A stretch of DNA of 64,000 bases from contig OX578140.1 in the NCBI GenBank assembly GCA_951213105.1, forward strand, positions 35,633,256 through 35,697,255, given 5' to 3'. How positions within the stretch are numbered: the stretch's first letter is position 1; every line of letters begins with the position of its first letter. Source of the stretch: Amaurobius ferox (lineage: Eukaryota > Arthropoda > Arachnida > Araneae > Amaurobiidae). Under the pieces are notes generated by a model, which was not told the origin of the DNA, searched no databases, and was given only the letters and a program-made list of their open reading frames with translations. This document shows positions 11,205 to 23,797 of the stretch, one piece after another. A program made the position numbers and the translations under genes.

Positions 11205-11640
11205 GCCTTGCTGCCCCAACCGGAAATCGAATCCTGAATCTCTGAACTGGCTAGCCCACGCCCTACCGTTGAGTTATTGGGACGAGATTGCAAGGTCATA
11301 TCGTCGAAGCAGACTCTGCATTCTCCTCCCTTTAATGTCAGATTGGCGGGCAACTGGCAATCTAACTGACCCCTGCCTATATTTTTACCTCAGGTTAGCC
11401 TCCTGCTACTACTATTTTTATCCAAGTTAGTATCCTGCGTGGTCGTTATCCTCTCAATTTTGAAATTTGGCGCTCAATCTTCAAGAGTTCACTGAATCCG
11501 TACTAGCCGTACTAGGGTCCCTTTCAGACCTCCGACATCTTTGCACTAACCTACAAGGTTAATTTATTTGGACGCCATTGTAAAAGCGCATTGATGCCCC
11601 ACCGTTGAGCTATTGGGACGAAATTTCAAGCTGTTATCAT
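11205..11640 (-). repeat. tRNA-like repeat pair, copy 1
   Basis: Two tRNA-like modules on the minus strand (about 11212-11288 and 11591-11625) flank a spacer of about 300 bp with phrases gcgctcaat and tttgcactaacctacaagg. The copy at 12822-13290 has the same two modules and spacer. The second module has lost about 47 bp compared with the intact version at 15836-15907. Confidence 0.65.
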
Positions 11641-11896
11641 CGAAGTGGACTCAGCATACTTTAAACTAAGTTTAAGATAAAATTTAAATGTTTCTTTTGC
11701 AGTAATTCACAATTAACCCGAGTAAATACTTGAGACATTAGTGATATCTTTTATACATGTCTTGAAATATACCACATCTTATCTTTAGGTACTCAACTAC
11801 CTTTAGGTACTAGATTTTCAACTCTTTTCCAACCCCCGATATTCTTCTGGCTGATGAATTATTCTTGGCAATAAAGTGAATGAAATTTTAAAAAGA
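11572..11896 (+). repeat. Left arm of a 0.33-kb inverted duplication
   Basis: It is nearly identical to the reverse complement of 15566-15920, over segments such as tcgaagtggactcagcatac, cgagtaaatacttgag and cccgatattcttctggctg. This arm lacks about 47 bp of the tRNA-like module that the right arm keeps. It contains AATAAA at 11870-11875. Confidence 0.85.
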
Positions 11897-12130
11897 CCTT
11901 CCCTTTAATGTAACAAAAGAGACAAAAAACACGAGTTTCTACTTTCCCCCGCTTTCATAAATGTGTTAAAACTTCGATTGTAAAATATATATTTAATGAA
12001 TTTTTAAAGTAAAACGACTGGAAGTAATAACCATGTGTCACTTTGGATTACGTTTAAATCTTGCGCGTGCAGCAGAGTTTATTTGTTGGTGATGAGTAAT
12101 GAAATATGATTATTTATTAAAATGTAATAT
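11840..12130 (+). repeat. AATAAA-bearing repeat unit C
   Basis: The segment shares ctgatgaattattcttggc plus AATAAA (11870-11875), then gtgaatgaaatttt, tttaatgaatttttaaag and cactttggattacg with the other units of this series. It partly overlaps the inverted duplication. Confidence 0.5.
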
Positions 12131-12414
12131 TCGCAAAATAAATAAAGGTAATAGCAGATTTAATACTTGGTAAAATAAGATCAAAATGATAATCTGAAGG
12201 TCGTGTTGTTACTTGGAAAATAAAAGAGAAATCAGATACCAAATGTAAGGTAGGGTATACAGTTTATGCCTCTTTAGGGAATTTTGTTTCCATGCAGTTC
12301 ATTGAAGCGAGAGAGCGAAATTTCTTACTTTTGAGTTGGACGCGATTTGCTGGTGCCTTTCTATCTGCATTCATTGTTCGACGATTACGCACCTCAAACT
12401 CAACCAAGTTGGAT

Positions 12415-12800
12415 ATAAGATATAAACTGATGTATTGTAAGCCGAGTTCGCTGCTATGAACTTGGTCGGATAAAAATTGCACGTATTATTACTCCTTTTA
12501 TTGATATGCTATGTTCGACGACAACTCCTCTAAAACATAAGAGATATATATTTTTTTCAATTTAGTTATGTTATGGAGATAAATTCTTTACAGGTCTAGT
12601 TCGTTGCTGAATGTGTTTGAACAAAAATTGCGCATGCTGTGACGCTCTCTCTTTCCTGATATACATTGATCGACATTATCTCCTGTAAAACACATCTACA
12701 TTTTCTGAAATTTGAATCTCGCAATATAAATTACTGTTTTACAGGTTACGCTCAACGCTGAGTTTCGTCGGATAAAAATTGCATGTGATATGACCTCTAT
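12415..12800. repeat. Three diverged tandem units of about 150 bp
   Basis: The phrase gttcgctgctatgaac followed by ataaaaattgcacgt occurs at about 12445-12485. It recurs diverged at about 12597-12640 and 12748-12792. Each is followed by a tgacctc/actcctt-type segment, giving a period of about 150 bp. Confidence 0.55.
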
Positions 12801-12821
12801 AATAATATATTTTATAAAGAT

Positions 12822-13290
12822 CCTTAAGTCCCCAACCAAGAATCGAACCATGTATCTTCTTTCTGTCCAGACGATGCTTTACAGTTGAGCTACTGGGATG
12901 GAATTACAAACCCTTATTGTCGAAATGGTCTCTGCATACTCCACTCTTTAATATCAGGTTGACGTGCACCTGACAATGTGACTAACCACCTGCTGCTATT
13001 TTTTCCTCGGGTTAACCATCTGCTGCTATTTTTATCCTCTAGGTTAACTTCCTGTGTGATCATTGACTTCCCGATTTGAAATCGGCGCTCAATTTACCAG
13101 AGTCCAGTGAATACGTGCTCGTTGTACAAGGGCCATTTTCAAACCAACGACATATTTGCACTAACCTACAGGATTAATTTGTTCAGCCGCCATTGTAAAG
13201 AACTTTGTTGTCCTAACAGAGATCTTCGTACTGGCCAACCGCTGCTCTGCCGTTGAGCTACTGGGACAGAATTTCAAGCTTTTATCGAAG
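12822..13290 (-). repeat. tRNA-like repeat pair, copy 2
   Basis: tRNA-like modules at about 12833-12905 and 13205-13275 (minus strand, ending gagctactgggac) flank a spacer homologous to 11290-11590 (gcgctcaat, tttgcactaacctacagga). The doubled cctgctgctattttt phrase near 12985-13035 is a local duplication inside the spacer. Confidence 0.65.
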
Positions 13291-14489
13291 TGGGGTCTGA
13301 AATTTTTCCGACGAAAATTCCCGTAAATTTTAACCTATATTTTTTTTAAATATTGATACTTATTTTTTCTAAAAACATTTGTAAAGCTTCTTAAAATAAA
13401 GTCTAAGTGGATAGCAGGTCTGTTACACTTATTAAATAGGGCACACATAGCTAATTTATGCTAATATACACTATTTTAATACCTTTATATTTAAAAACTA
13501 TAATTTCTCTATAGAGTGGTATGAGAAAGTGGATCATAAAATAAGTTGATTCTTGCAGTCCATTTCATAAGATCACATTTCTGTGATGAATCCTGTTTAT
13601 CGTATTCCCTGTGGAATATGATCTTCGTTGTATATCTCAAACTAGCAGAGCTCTTAAATTTCGTATTCAGGAATAAGTTTATATTTCTCAACATAAAATA
13701 TTCGAATATTATATTCTAATTTAGATATTAGAAACGGGATTTTCCACAAAATCTTGAATTTTAAAATTTTCGAAAAAGCAACACTTTTCTAAAAATAAAA
13801 ATCTGCTAAATGAAAGATCCAAGTGTTCACGGGCTAGGTCTATTTAAAGCAAATTCGCCATGCGCTATCGAATAAAAGTAATTGCAGCGCCTTTAGCTGA
13901 AATTTGACGTTCTATTTAGTAGCAATCGGCATCAGGAGCGCACAAAGCATGTATAAGGAAGACGATAAATACCTGACATACTTCATTGGTTGCTGGATAC
14001 TGCAACACAGTAACACCTGTAATGATGTAATGGGATAATATTGTTTTTCAAGTTCAAATATGTAATTGCCGCTAATTTGCAGCGAAGATATTGACGACGA
14101 AACATTTGGAGTCATATGCGATATCACATGCTACACAATCGATATCACAAGCTGATGTATAGCGTAAATGGCGATACACAGATATAGCAGATCTGAAATC
14201 CAAAATTTTCACACATTTCCGCTAGCTTAAAATATATTTATAATCAGAAGGAAAATTGTATATTGGGTTATGTATTGAATTTGGCAGTACAAGTACAGTG
14301 GCACTTCCATGACCTAATTTAATTTCATCCCATTTATTTCATGATTTACCCCAGTCACCACTAAGATGTTCCTAAGATGTCTCGCATCGAAAAAAAAATT
14401 TATCCGTATGGAAAATAAAACTGATAAAATTATATGTACTACAATCCGAAGCATTTTCTTTAAATATGCGTTTAATAACTCATTTTAAT
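13291..14489. other. No gene recognised
   Basis: AT-rich. A stretch at about 13900-14130 has a somewhat higher GC content and a cysteine-containing frame interrupted by several stops. I found no second copy of it and no domain, so I do not call a gene. Confidence 0.45.
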
Positions 14490-14950
14490 TTTGTTTTGAA
14501 ACGCAGACGCACATATTTATAACGACCTAAAACGCATAAAAGTTATTAATGACCAAATACTTGAATCACCCGTTTTTTGTCATAGAACTGAAACTTCTCA
14601 ACTTTTCTTCATCACACGGTTCACACTTTGGCTAATAAATGATTCTGGATCATAAAGTGAATGAATCTATCTCTCCTCTAATATATTACAGATACCACAG
14701 TAAAGAATTTTGAAATTTTTTCAACAACTTACCATAAAATGTGTTTCAGCCTTGGTGGTCGTAATACATTTTTCAATGAATTTATAAAGTGAAAGTTCCG
14801 AAGGTAGTAATTATGAGTCACTTTAGATTATGATACGACTTTTTTTTATCGCGCGACAGAATTTATGTGTTGATTAACTACTGAAAAATGATTTTTTAAA
14901 TTAATTTATGATATTGACAATTTGCAAAGATATAATGGTGTAAAAAATTA
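14490..14950 (+). repeat. AATAAA-bearing repeat unit D
   Basis: A pyrimidine-rich stretch ending in CAG (about 14480-14507) precedes cacatatttataacgac, then gaaactgaaacttctcaac-type and ggctaataaatgattctgg phrases. The signal is CATAAA, a variant, at about 14651. The downstream block matches the other units (caatgaatttataaag, cactttagattatg). Confidence 0.5.
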
Positions 14951-15565
14951 ATGGTTAGTAAAATGTGAATCAGGAATCAATATATTTTACAGCTATGCTT
15001 CTACTTTTAGATTTAATGGAGTTTATTAGATTTAATAGAGAAGTTACAGTTTGTGTTTGCAGTTTTTATCAGTACAAGTGTTAGTTACACGATAATTTTT
15101 GGATATACGAGTATTTATGTGTGTAAAACATTTGACTTAATTGCAATTTAAATTAGTTCCGTAATCAATTTTTGTTTGCAGCAAACCAAAAATCGATTCT
15201 TTTACTATTGACTTTGCACTATGCTAAACCGATTCCTTCAATATAAATATGAACCCAGCTGTCCTGCAGAATGTAGATTTTTTTTAATTAAATGTTTAAC
15301 GAGAGCAAATTTTTTCTGCCAGTCACTGCAGCTCTCAGATTGGAGTTATTATCGAACTCAGTGATTTTTTGTTGTTGTTTTGTTTTGCCATTCTAAAACA
15401 GGAGCATGTATGTATATATAGATATGTCCACTCGTACTATGCCATTCTTATAAATCTGAAGACCAAAGAACCAATGATCAATCCGTTTGACAATAAGTGA
15501 ACCTTGAAGCTTGGCTGTGCAAGCTTAGTGTGTCTTACAAGAAACTGATTGTTTTAAACCTTTCC

Positions 15566-15920
15566 AAAATTTCATTCACTTTATTGCCAAGAATAATTCA
15601 TCAGCCAGAAGAATATCGGGGGTTGGAAAAGAGTTGAAAATCTAGTACCTAAAGGTAGTTGAGTACCTAAAGATAAGATTTGGTATATTTCAAGAAATGT
15701 ATAAAAGATATCACTAATGTCTGAAGTATTTACTCGGGTTAATTGTGATTTACTGCAAAAGAAAAATTAAAATTTTATCTTAAACTTAGTTTAAAGTATG
15801 CTGAGTCCACTTCGATGATGACAGCTTGCAATTTCGTCCCAATAGCTCAACGGTAGAGCATCGGCTGGCCAATTCGGAGATCCAGGGTTCGATTCTCGGT
15901 TGGGGCATAATGCGCTTTAC
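15566..15920 (-). repeat. Right arm of the 0.33-kb inverted duplication
   Basis: It is the reverse complement of 11572-11896 with few differences and about 3.7 kb away. It keeps the complete tRNA-like module (15836-15907) that the left arm has lost. Confidence 0.85.
15836..15907 (+). pseudogene. tRNA-like module, most complete copy
   Basis: The acceptor arms GTCCCAA and TTGGGGC can pair (with a G-T). The D-arm GCTC...GAGC is intact, and the T-loop/B-box GGTTCGATTCTC is present. The anticodon stem does not form five proper pairs and the T-stem has mismatches. It is therefore a tRNA-derived repeat head or pseudogene rather than a working tRNA. Four further diverged copies lie at 11.2, 11.6, 12.85 and 13.2 kb. 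Confidence 0.65.
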
Positions 15921-17055
15921 AAAATCTCATGAAAGTTATTCAGTCGATTAAGAGGGAGAAATGATTTATAATAAAAAATATTTCGTTCTTTTGCTGTCAA
16001 ATGACAGATTAATGTCATAGAAAGCTTTCGATGCCAATCTATATGTTTTCTTTTATTGCATATTTGCTGTAATTTGTTAAAATACGATATAAATGTCGTA
16101 TTCTATAATCATGTAGGGACAACTCTATACTTGAAATATTATGGCACAATTTAAAATTTCTAAGACAGCAATTTTGTTCTACGAGCTCATTTAAAATACT
16201 CTTATTTACAACTCCGTTGAGATCAACAGTTATAAACTCTTATTATCGCGCTTATGGCTGAAGCACACTTTTTCTGGAACGAGAGACACGAACTTATTTT
16301 CAAATGAATTGAGCGCTATCAAATTCAACTGTTACTGGAAAGGATTTGGCGTGATCCTGGTGACATAGAACGAGCCATACGTAACAATAATTTCACGGGG
16401 AGGAATGGGATGTTTAGTTATTATGACCAGTCTGTAAGCATATAAAAAAGTGTGCTTTCTAACCGAGATCTCAAGTTTAAAATCGTTATACCACTTAAGG
16501 CAAGCCATACACATACAATTTGGTCCTCAGTTGGAACTGCCAGGTGAAACTGTGATAGTGAAATTTGTGTGACCTCCGATCCAGACAAACACAGATCGGG
16601 CTGCTGGTCCATCATCTTCAGTCTGTCTTAGAATCTTCTGATTGGAGATACAATGTTGAGCAACGCTTACAAGACTGTAGACTTAAGACTCAGCCTCTAA
16701 GCGTCATGCCATACACTTCCGTTAAACTATAGCACCGGCATGTTCGACCATCAGAACTGTGCAATTTACACAAACCAATAGTCCAAATTATTTGCCGTTA
16801 TTTAACGGCCCGATTTTCGATTTGTCGGCCTATTAAGTCGATTAGAGAACCAAACTGCAAGTGAATATCGGGCCTAGGAGGTGGCCCACTTTTGGAAAAC
16901 GTCTAAAACTTTCGGGAAATGACTGGTACGGCTGCTAATATAAAAGAAAGAAATTTATGGCAATGGTATATGCAAAATGAATGTATTAAGTAAAATTAAA
17001 AGCGCATTACTAGAACTATGGTGTAAACGTATTTAAATAATTCATTTAATATTTC
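15921..17055. other. No gene recognised
   Basis: The 16230-16760 stretch is less AT-rich than its surroundings and unique in this window, but every frame is broken by stops and I recognise no domain. Confidence 0.45.
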
Positions 17056-17440
17056 TTCTACAGTGAGATCCTATACGCAGTGGCGTATTTATGACATCAT
17101 AAAATGCTTAAAAGTTATTAATGGACATTTCCTTGGCATAGCTCGTACTTTGTCCTAAGACAGAAAGTTCTCAAGTTTTCTGAAGCTCACTGTTCACACC
17201 TCAGCTTATAAATGACTCCAGATAATAAAGCGAATAAAACTTGCATCTCTCCCTTCAATACATCATGGGTAGGGGTGGCTAAAGAATGCCGTTTTTTTTA
17301 TCTTTGCAATTTTAATACGTATTCCTACTTTCAGCAGAATGAATATTTAATGCACTTAAAAGTGGAAAATTAACAAAAAGTTTGCTTTAATGTGCAACAT
17401 TATTTGTTGCTAATAAGTTTTGAATAATGAGTTTTATGGT
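17056..17440 (+). repeat. AATAAA-bearing repeat unit E
   Basis: It is preceded by a splice-acceptor-like tatttcttctacag (about 17050-17062). Then follow ggcgtatttatgacatcat, gacagaaagttctcaag, cttataaatgactcc and AATAAA at 17224-17229. The short frame after the CAG aligns loosely with those of units D and F (Ile-Tyr-Asp-Ile-Ile-Lys type), which is the only hint of a coding origin. Confidence 0.5.
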
Positions 17441-18205
17441 ATTAATAAAACAATTCATGGCACCATTTGAAGCAAAAATAGATTTAGGATGGTAAATGTG
17501 AACGAACGAAAGAATCTGAATGACTTTTTAAGTTGGCTGTAATTTATTAAAGCTCAATGCAGTTTTGAAACTGAGAGCATGTGTATATTTATTAACAGTT
17601 GATTAATGATTTCCTTTTTGCTATCATTTTTAGTCTTAGGCGTTTTTTTTTAATATTTTAAAAAAAATTTTATTAATTTAAAGTATTTACTTCTAAATGC
17701 CTCTTCAATTTTAATTCAATTATATCAATTTTATTTAATTACTTTTTTAATCACTTTTAATTTATATTAATTATTTTTAAGATCCTTTTCATTTTGATTG
17801 TTAACTCCATTCTATCGAATTCAGTTATCGATATTTATTCAAATAGCTATCGATTTCAGATGTCTTTCCATTTTTCCCGAGTTTTAAATTGGCTATAGTT
17901 TGGCGATCGCCCAATGGATAACAATTTATATTAATTGATATCAATATATATTTGTTACCCCCCAGATATCGCCAAGAGACTATTCGCTTTGAGATTGGGT
18001 TTGAAAAAGGCTCAAGACGAAAAGCTAATTTCCAATTTTTGTCTTTGAAAGTGCCGTTTTTCACAATCTTGTTAACTCTTACGCCATAGTTTCCGGCATG
18101 TCTATTTCTTTATATTCATCCTTTTTATTTATAGCTTCTTTTCACACAGTAAGCTGGAATTGATGTGGCTATGAAACATTTTATTTAAATTTTCAAACTT
18201 TTAAA
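17441..18205. other. No gene recognised
   Basis: Very AT-rich. A run of ttttaatt-type low complexity covers about 17640-17800. Confidence 0.5.
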
Positions 18206-18207
18206 CC

Positions 18208-18210
<3 letters not shown>

Positions 18211-18242
<32 letters not shown>
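18211..18242. repeat. TA microsatellite
   Basis: Uninterrupted (TA)n of about 30 bp. Confidence 0.95.
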
Positions 18243-18249
<7 letters not shown>

Positions 18250-18284
18250 ATGTAATAATAAGAAAATTCATGTAATATTAACAT

Positions 18285-18450
18285 CACCATAGAAGCAAAA
18301 TCACGGCCATAATGCCGATAAGAGAAAAAAACAGCACCGGCCCAAATTCGATGATTAGTCAGAATTAAATTCCTCTTCAGGTCTGAGTATTTAATTCTAA
18401 TTAACCCAAACAAATGCCTGTTTCAGATTGAGCAATAGTACATTACTATA
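18285..18450 (+). repeat. Dispersed repeat shared with 29.5 kb
   Basis: It shares cacggccataatgccga and taacccaaacaaatg, followed by gtttc, in the same order with 29530-29625. The family is not identified. Confidence 0.55.
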
Positions 18451-19005
18451 AATACTCAAACTCAGACTACAGGCATCAAAAAATGAAGAAATGAAGATAG
18501 GAAACATTAAGAAAATTTGTATTACCATGTGGCACGAACCTTTCTTCTTTCACCACGTTTATACGCGATCAAACTCAACAGCTTAAATTATCTAGAAGCA
18601 CCGGAATGAACAAGGCGAAATACAACCATGGTGGCACTACGAACGTTCGCAGTAATACTCCCAGACCCATCCAGTGAGCCAGAGCAGGAGACCGGACAAG
18701 CAATTCAGAATATGAACAACCCGTATAAGCAATTCAGAATATGAACATGAAGCAAGGATTAAAATTCTTACTAAACAGGTAATTCATAGAAAAACTGGAT
18801 AAACGAGAATGTCATTATATACCATATAAGGGCGCTTACATAGTAATTTCAAAACTGGCAAAAGTCACAATTTTTTAGCGAAAATAAAATTCAAAACATT
18901 AATATTAATGCATCTTATTTTCCAATTTTTCTAATTTTTTTAACTTATTTTATTATTTTTCATTTTTCTTTATATAATTAATAAATAATTATATATATAT
19001 ATATA

Positions 19006-19036
<31 letters not shown>

Positions 19037-19370
19037 TTAATATCATTGTATAATGATTATATATATAATCATTGTTTTAGATGGGATGATTTTCCACATG
19101 TTTCAGTTATACGCTTGTGACCTTACCTTGTTAGTAAAACCTATGATAACCAAACACGGTTTGAAGTTTCATGGTTATTGTGAAGTGGCAGTGATCGTAA
19201 AACTGTAATTCGCACGTGGGATGATTATTAAGCCCTTTCTTGGTACTCGCTTCCTATATTCAAAAATTTCTTTAGGCTTAGATCATTCACTTATACTGTG
19301 AGGCTAAATCGGATTAGAGTCTATATTTTTCTGTTCCTGCAGACCTATATTGCAACATCCTCTAAGTATA
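18451..19370. other. No gene recognised; TA-rich stretch
   Basis: It contains a (TA)n-rich segment at about 18980-19060 with an interrupted palindromic arrangement. Otherwise no feature. Confidence 0.5.
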
Positions 19371-19374
19371 TCTA

Positions 19375-19850
19375 TTTCCATTTTTGCCAGCTGACACTGT
19401 TGACACCCATACATATTTATGACATCATCAAATCCATGAAAGCTATTCATGAATAATTCCAAATTTCATTATATATTTTCATTTTTTTTTATGGCTGAAA
19501 TTTATTTCCTCCTACAAACTATTCTCAACTTGACTAATAAATGATTCCGGATAATAAAGAGGAAGGAATTTAAAATTTTTCCCGCTAATAAATCACAGGT
19601 GGCATAATGCGTAATTTCGACTTTTTCTGTTACGTTTCCTGAAGAGTGTATAACATCTTTGAAAAGAATGTATATTTAATGAACTTTAAAAGTGAACGGG
19701 GGTTGAAGATAATGATCAAGTATCACATTCGATTAGGCTCATATATTTTACAGTGCGTTAGAAATTATTAACGCCTTGAAAAATGTGTATTAAGTCATTC
19801 TTAAAATTTGTAAAAAGAAATAAAGGTAATAATGTTCAATCTATAAATCA
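19375..19850 (+). repeat. AATAAA-bearing repeat unit F
   Basis: An acceptor-like tttccatttttgccag (about 19376-19391) precedes catatttatgacatcatc. Then come gactaataaatgattccgg, AATAAA at 19553-19558 and the downstream tatttaatgaactttaaaag block. This is the last copy of the series. Confidence 0.5.
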
Positions 19851-19978
19851 TGCCTATTAATTTTTAAAACATTTATTTAAATGACATAACGTGGATGGGC
19901 ACTTATTTTTGGTGGCTAGACAAATGCTGTGAATGCTTTATACATTTGTGGCCAATAAGTACGACTGGGTCACATTAA

Positions 19979-20420
19979 TTACTTTCCCTACATACATAGT
20001 ATAATGCATATAAAAATGGGAGCGAAAATTCTAATTTGAATTTTCGACAAAAGATCTCTTTTTAAGCATCTCTGAACTTGAATCCAACGTTTTAAAAGTG
20101 ATGCATGGATGTGTGTGTATGTATATTAAAGTGCGTGTGTGTTTTATATTAGAGTGTATATGTTAATTTGCAGATCCGTTAGACTATGAACGGGTTAACC
20201 GTTTCGAATATAATTTGGTACGAGTATATTACAATTGGTGAGTAATGGAATCCTATTAATTTTAAACGCAATGAGGTGTTCAGAAGACACCCACCATCTT
20301 TTGAATGAGTATTTGATAAAATCATTAAAATATCAGTACTTTAAATTATGTGAAAAAATTAATCATTTCATACGTAATTTTTAATCGGAAAATGGATGGT
20401 TTCAACTTTTGAACACTAGC
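19979..20420 (+). repeat. Microsatellite-bearing repeat family, copy 3
   Basis: It starts actttccctacatacatag, followed by gaattttcgac, a degenerate GT tract (about 20107-20142), aatttggtacgag and catacgtaatttttaatc. The order matches the minus strand of 9885-10440, and the last phrase recurs near 2830 in copy 1. Confidence 0.65.
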
Positions 20421-21249
20421 ATAAAATATTGCAAGTTTATAAATTTATTAAAAATATTACTTCAAATTTAAAAAGTAGAAAGTATTGTCCAATATGTTGT
20501 AAAGTGATGTTGCATAATATTTCATATAAAAAGTCTATTTTCATCTTGTCATACAAATGCAAACGATTTGCCAAAGTAACAAATTTGAACTTCAACATAA
20601 ATTTTTGAAATATGAAAAAATATTAGTATTACTTTTTTTTTATGTGACGCGTCCACGGATTAAACAAATTAAAAGCATAAATCCTTAAAAGTTTTATTTT
20701 CACAATTCAGGGCATAAGCATACAAGATGAAAAGCTTTTAGTGCTTTCGAGCGTCAAAATCCCATCATCTCAAGGCATCAGAAAGCATCAAACTGTTCTT
20801 AATGAAAGTTTTACACCCTGTTTTGCAAAATTTTTCTTTTAAAACTTTGTAGTAACACCCGTAAAATTCTGATCTTTGAATACATTTTTTATTTGTCTCT
20901 ATATCGATCCTATTTACTTCAGTTATCCGGTTCAAAATATGAGTTTATCTTGGCATTTTACTATTGACTCTGCCAACTTACTAACCATTTGAAAATATTC
21001 TCTATCATTTTGTACGTTTTCATTCGGATTATTTGTTTTTAATTTTTTTTTCTCGTGCTTACTGTGCACACATTTATATGTTTCTATAGTATCTGTTTCT
21101 ACCTTTTGATGTGTCTTATTGTAATATGAACATTTTTGTTCGTGTTTGGTTTAGTATAAATTCCCTATGTAACAAGCGATAGACTTCTTATCTTGTATAT
21201 TTACTTTAAATTGTGAAATAAATTTTTTCTATTTATAGTATTTTCATAA
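20421..21249. other. No gene recognised
   Basis: AT-rich spacer with no recognised element. Confidence 0.5.
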
Positions 21250-22147
<898 letters not shown>

Positions 22148-22150
22148 TCT

Positions 22151-22873
22151 ATAACAAAAAACCGACATTCCAAGAAGGAGCTGTCCGATTGTGATAAAAA
22201 TTGGTGGATGTGAAGAACATACATAGCAAAAGAAACTATTAAAATTTCAGGACAATTTAGTGATTTAGAGTTTGACCGTATACAAAGAGAGGAAGTCAAT
22301 AAGGTGTTGGTCCACCTCTGGCCTGGATGCAAGATGTCAGCCGGTGTGGCATAAACTGATAAATTTCACGGATGGTGTCCTGCGGAAGGTCTTGCCAAAT
22401 TGTCTCCAACTGTCGGGCTAAATCGTCAACATTCAGGTATGGTTGCAATAGCCTTCCCATAATGTCCCAAATATGCTCTATGGGAGAGAGATCAAGAGAC
22501 CTAGCTGGCCAAGGAAGTGTTGGGCAAGCTTGAATACAATTCATAGCAACACGTACCGTGTGCGGCCGGGCATTATCTTGTTGAAAAGTAAGTCCAGGGT
22601 GTCGCAAAGGGAACGGTAACTCAATCGGTCGCAGAATGTTGTATGCGTACCGATGTGCTGTCATTGTGCCAGAAATGGCTACCAAAGGTGTCTGGCAATC
22701 AAAAGAGCTGGCACTCCAGACCATACCCACCTGCAGATATATACCTACTGAATGCGCAGTTCCGATGCGCTGGAACTCCCACTATTTATTCATTTGCTTG
22801 TTTGCTCAAAATGTCTTTCCATACGGAATGTCATTACAATCGGACAACTCCCTCTTGGTGCGTCGATTTTTTT

Positions 22874-22878
<5 letters not shown>
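22151..22878 (-). mobile_element. Internally deleted Tc1-like transposon
   Basis: The terminal inverted repeats match over about 40 bp: left acaaaaaaccgac, then ccaagaaggagctgtccgat; right (reverse complement) acaaaaaaatcgac, then ccaagagggagttgtccgat. Only the 3' part of a transposase remains between them (22296-22730). The element is about 0.73 kb, against 1.2-1.6 kb for an intact one. It sits between a 0.9-kb TA array and a 40-bp TA tract, which fits the TA target preference of Tc1/mariner elements. Confidence 0.88.
22296..22730 (-). pseudogene. Tc1-like transposase, C-terminal part only
   Basis: The frame encodes about 144 residues of a DDE-type transposase C-terminal half. An MVW-type motif lies near the start, and TPLVAISGTMTAHRY precedes the second catalytic Asp in QQDNARPHT. 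The catalytic Glu is in LDLSPIEHIWD. The Asp-Glu interval is about two residues shorter than the usual 34. The N-terminal DNA-binding domains and the first catalytic Asp are missing, lost in the internal deletion. The remaining frame is open to its stop, so the deletion may be fairly young. A mobilisable but non-autonomous status is possible, since both ends are present. Confidence 0.88.

Positions 22879-22918
<40 letters not shown>
22879..22918. repeat. TA microsatellite at the Tc1 right end
   Basis: (TA)n of about 40 bp directly after the right terminal repeat. Confidence 0.95.
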
Positions 22919-22920
<2 letters not shown>

Positions 22921-23025
22921 AAAGTAAGAATTAATTTATTTTAACTCAGATCATCGGTTTTATACTCCGAAATTTAAGTCATTAAACAAAATATATTTAG
23001 TAATTATTTTTTTTATTTAATTGCC

Positions 23026-23168
23026 TTTTTACTTTCTCTACAATGCATGGTAATGCATGGATAATGTGTTGGAATTGTGTCGAAAAGAACAACTCAAGGT
23101 TTTTTTTGGATCTATCCGTTTCGAGCACTCTACAAACAGAAAAATTATTTTAGCCGGACATCTACGTG

Positions 23169-23212
<44 letters not shown>

Positions 23213-23797
23213 CGTGTGTGCGCGCGCGCGCACAATGTTTGTATCCACTCTAGCTCATAAACTAATTGATCAAATTTCATAAAATTTAGTAGATAAGTCA
23301 CTTGGAGGAAACCCTGTCGTTACTGATTAAATTTTGATACGATTCAGAAAAAGTAAAGTTTTTATTTTATTTTATTTTTTTAATTTTATTTAACTTTATT
23401 TGTTGGAAAATGGCCGCAAAAATCGTCAAAATCTAAAGATTGCATATGCTCGAATATATCAATTAAATCATTGTTTTAAACTTAACGTTTGACTATGAAA
23501 TGAATAAGATTAAATAAGACTATGAAAAGAATAGGACAAAATAAGACTACGAAATGAATAAGACCATTACTCTAGGATTAAACTTCGAGATGCGCATTTT
23601 TCTAACACTGACTTTGGAAATAGGTCCAGTTGCCAAATGAAATCAAAAATTAAATGAAAACTGTAAATTCAGTGCGATTTCAAATAAATTCCCGTGTTAT
23701 TCTGTGCAGTTAAACTCAATTTAGTATGAAATAATGGAAACGAAAGTGAATTGGAGTCAGTGGGACTACTACTGCCCACATCAGATTTTTTTATGTA
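23026..23797 (+). repeat. Microsatellite-bearing repeat family, copy 4
   Basis: Begins actttctctacaatgcatgg and carries atctatccgtttcgagcac near 23110. It has a pure GT/GC microsatellite at 23171-23232, then phrases homologous to 2455-2760, and ends gcccacatcagattttttta like copy 1. It is diverged throughout and has a local duplication (gactatgaaatgaataag) near 23490-23560. Confidence 0.75.

Noticed and set aside
13912..14127. Cysteine-containing frames that might be a small secreted peptide gene
   Set aside because: The frames are broken by stops, there is no signal-peptide start and no second copy.
15836..15907. Functional tRNA gene
   Set aside because: The anticodon stem does not fold properly, and the module lies inside a duplicated repeat with other diverged copies.
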